This document shows, piece after piece, positions 63,239-64,000 of a stretch of DNA of 64,000 nucleotides. This stretch comes from Neobacillus bataviensis (GTDB lineage Bacteria; Bacillota; Bacilli; Bacillales_B; DSM-18226). The position numbers and the translations under genes are program-made. Location: the NCBI RefSeq assembly GCF_019969725.1, contig NZ_JAHXYW010000012.1:124001-188000 (forward strand), written 5' to 3'. Every line of letters begins with the position of its first letter. The first letter of the stretch is position 1. The notes below the pieces were generated by a model that was not told where the DNA came from, searched no databases, and worked only from the letters and a program-made list of their open reading frames with translations.

Positions 63239-63266
63239 ATTATATTATGAATGAGCATTCAGTCAA
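63239..63266 (-). promoter_or_regulatory. fadF promoter with FadR-type box in the spacer
   Basis: On the minus strand TTGACT, 16 bp, TATAAT. The box TGAATGAGCATTCAGTCA (63248-63265) occupies the whole spacer and part of the -35, a clear repressor position. It follows the B. subtilis FadR pattern TGAATGANTANTCATTCA with three mismatches. Confidence 0.82.
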
Positions 63267-63350
63267 CCAGTTTTTTGAAAGAATCGTTCGACTTATAGAA
63301 ATCATGGCCTTCGGAAAAACTAACAGAACGGATTGGAGGAACGATTCCAC

Positions 63351-64000
63351 ATGCAATTTGCACTTATTTTGATTGGGCTGATCATTCTTTGGATGGTTTT
63401 CGATTTTAAATTAGGCCGAAAGAAGCATCTTTCAATAGCCCGAAATACCGAAACGGCCATCCTTCATGGGAATTTTGAGATTTTCACTCACGGCAAGGAC
63501 CTGTTCCTCGATTATTTCTCCGGAATCCGCCAGGCAAGAAAGCATGTTCATGTCTTGTTTTATATTGTGAAGGACGATACATTTGGCCAGGAATTCCTCT
63601 CGTTGTTAAAAGAAAAAGCACGCCAAGGGGTGGAAGTCCGGCTGCTCGTCGACCGGCTCGGCAGCTGGAAACTCAAGAAGAAAATCATTCAGGATTTGCG
63701 GGCAGCAGGCATTCATTTTGCCTTTAGCAACCGGATTAAGCTCCCCTTTCTGTTTTATTCCTCGCAGGTTCGGAATCACCGAAAGATTTCAATTATTGAT
63801 GGGGAAATTGGGTATCTTGGCGGATTTAATATTGGCCAGGAGTATATTGACGGTGATCCCAAGCTGAGCCCATGGCGGGATTATCATCTAAAAATAACCG
63901 GCGAGAGCGTCGATTTTTTACAGAGTGAGTTTTTAATGGACTGGAAGGAGTATGCTGGGGAGAATTTGCAGCGCTCGCAGCAGTACTTTCCTGATTTGCC
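63351..64000 (+). CDS. ywjE: Phospholipase D-family cardiolipin synthase, 5' part
   Basis: The first 216 codons are present and the gene leaves the window. One N-terminal membrane helix (MQFALILIGLIILWMVFDF), then the first PLD half with HVHVLFYIVKDDTFGQEFL and the HKD-type motif NHRKISIIDGEIGYLGGFNIG. GGAGG is 11 bp before the ATG. The position beside fadF matches B. subtilis ywjE (minor cardiolipin synthase). No ORF break is seen to base 64000. Confidence 0.9.
   Translation, partial: MQFALILIGLIILWMVFDFKLGRKKHLSIARNTETAILHGNFEIFTHGKDLFLDYFSGIRQARKHVHVLFYIVKDDTFGQEFLSLLKEKARQGVEVRLLVDRLGSWKLKKKIIQDLRAAGIHFAFSNRIKLPFLFYSSQVRNHRKISIIDGEIGYLGGFNIGQEYIDGDPKLSPWRDYHLKITGESVDFLQSEFLMDWKEYAGENLQRSQQYFPDL

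Overview
The window is a chromosomal segment from a spore-forming Bacillaceae (a Bacillus or Neobacillus-like Firmicute). The evidence is spo0F, spoIIR and a YhcN/YlaJ-type lipoprotein, RNA polymerase delta (rpoE), strong GGAGG-type ribosome sites with frequent GTG/TTG starts, and a gene order that follows the Bacillus subtilis ywj-ywl-atp chromosome arc. Almost everything is on the minus strand. I see no rRNA, tRNA, CRISPR, transposase or phage genes.

Layout. 1-2.4 kb: head of a complex I (nuoABCD) operon. 2.7-17.9 kb: an accessory block between nuo and atp. It holds (i) an omega-aminotransferase controlled from a near-consensus sigma-54 promoter by a divergent PAS-AAA+ activator; (ii) a fructosamine (frl-like) catabolic locus with an ABC transporter, a kinase, two SIS deglycases, an epimerase-like enzyme and a GntR regulator, with four matching operator-like palindromes; (iii) a lic-like operon (fused cytidylyltransferase/choline kinase, DMT permease, SDR). 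18-25.6 kb: the complete F1Fo ATP synthase operon. 25.7-36.5 kb: secreted subtilase, upp, glyA, ywlG, rpiB, ywlE, a choline-binding cysteine-protease-like protein, mntP, sua5 and a GNAT gene. 36.5-51.5 kb: spoIIR, prmC, prfA, lipoprotein, tdk, rpmE, rho, glpX, murAB, tal, fbaA, spo0F, ywjG, pyrG, rpoE. 51.6-63.2 kb: fatty/branched acyl-CoA catabolism (icmF, fadR-like TetR, two acyl-CoA dehydrogenases, hbd, thiolase, fadF) with two FadR-type boxes. 63.35 kb to the end: the start of a cardiolipin synthase.

The most unusual signal is outside genes. Six intergenic spacers carry tandem arrays with only two periods. Three arrays have a period of exactly 52 bp (about five helical turns) and three have 21 bp (two turns). 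The core is conserved and the filler varies, with almost no length change. Arrays tens of kilobases apart share core motifs. This looks like a helically phased family of intergenic arrays that I cannot assign to a known element.

Other points of note: a choline-decoration toolkit (lic-like operon plus a protein with 8-9 choline-binding repeats); a cluster of at least ten DnaA boxes at sua5 (ywlC), which matches a DnaA-binding region known in B. subtilis; a pyrG leader with a GGGCTCC initiation region and an attenuator, followed by an inserted dispersed repeat; and a dispersed palindromic repeat of about 120 bp present also inside the atp operon.
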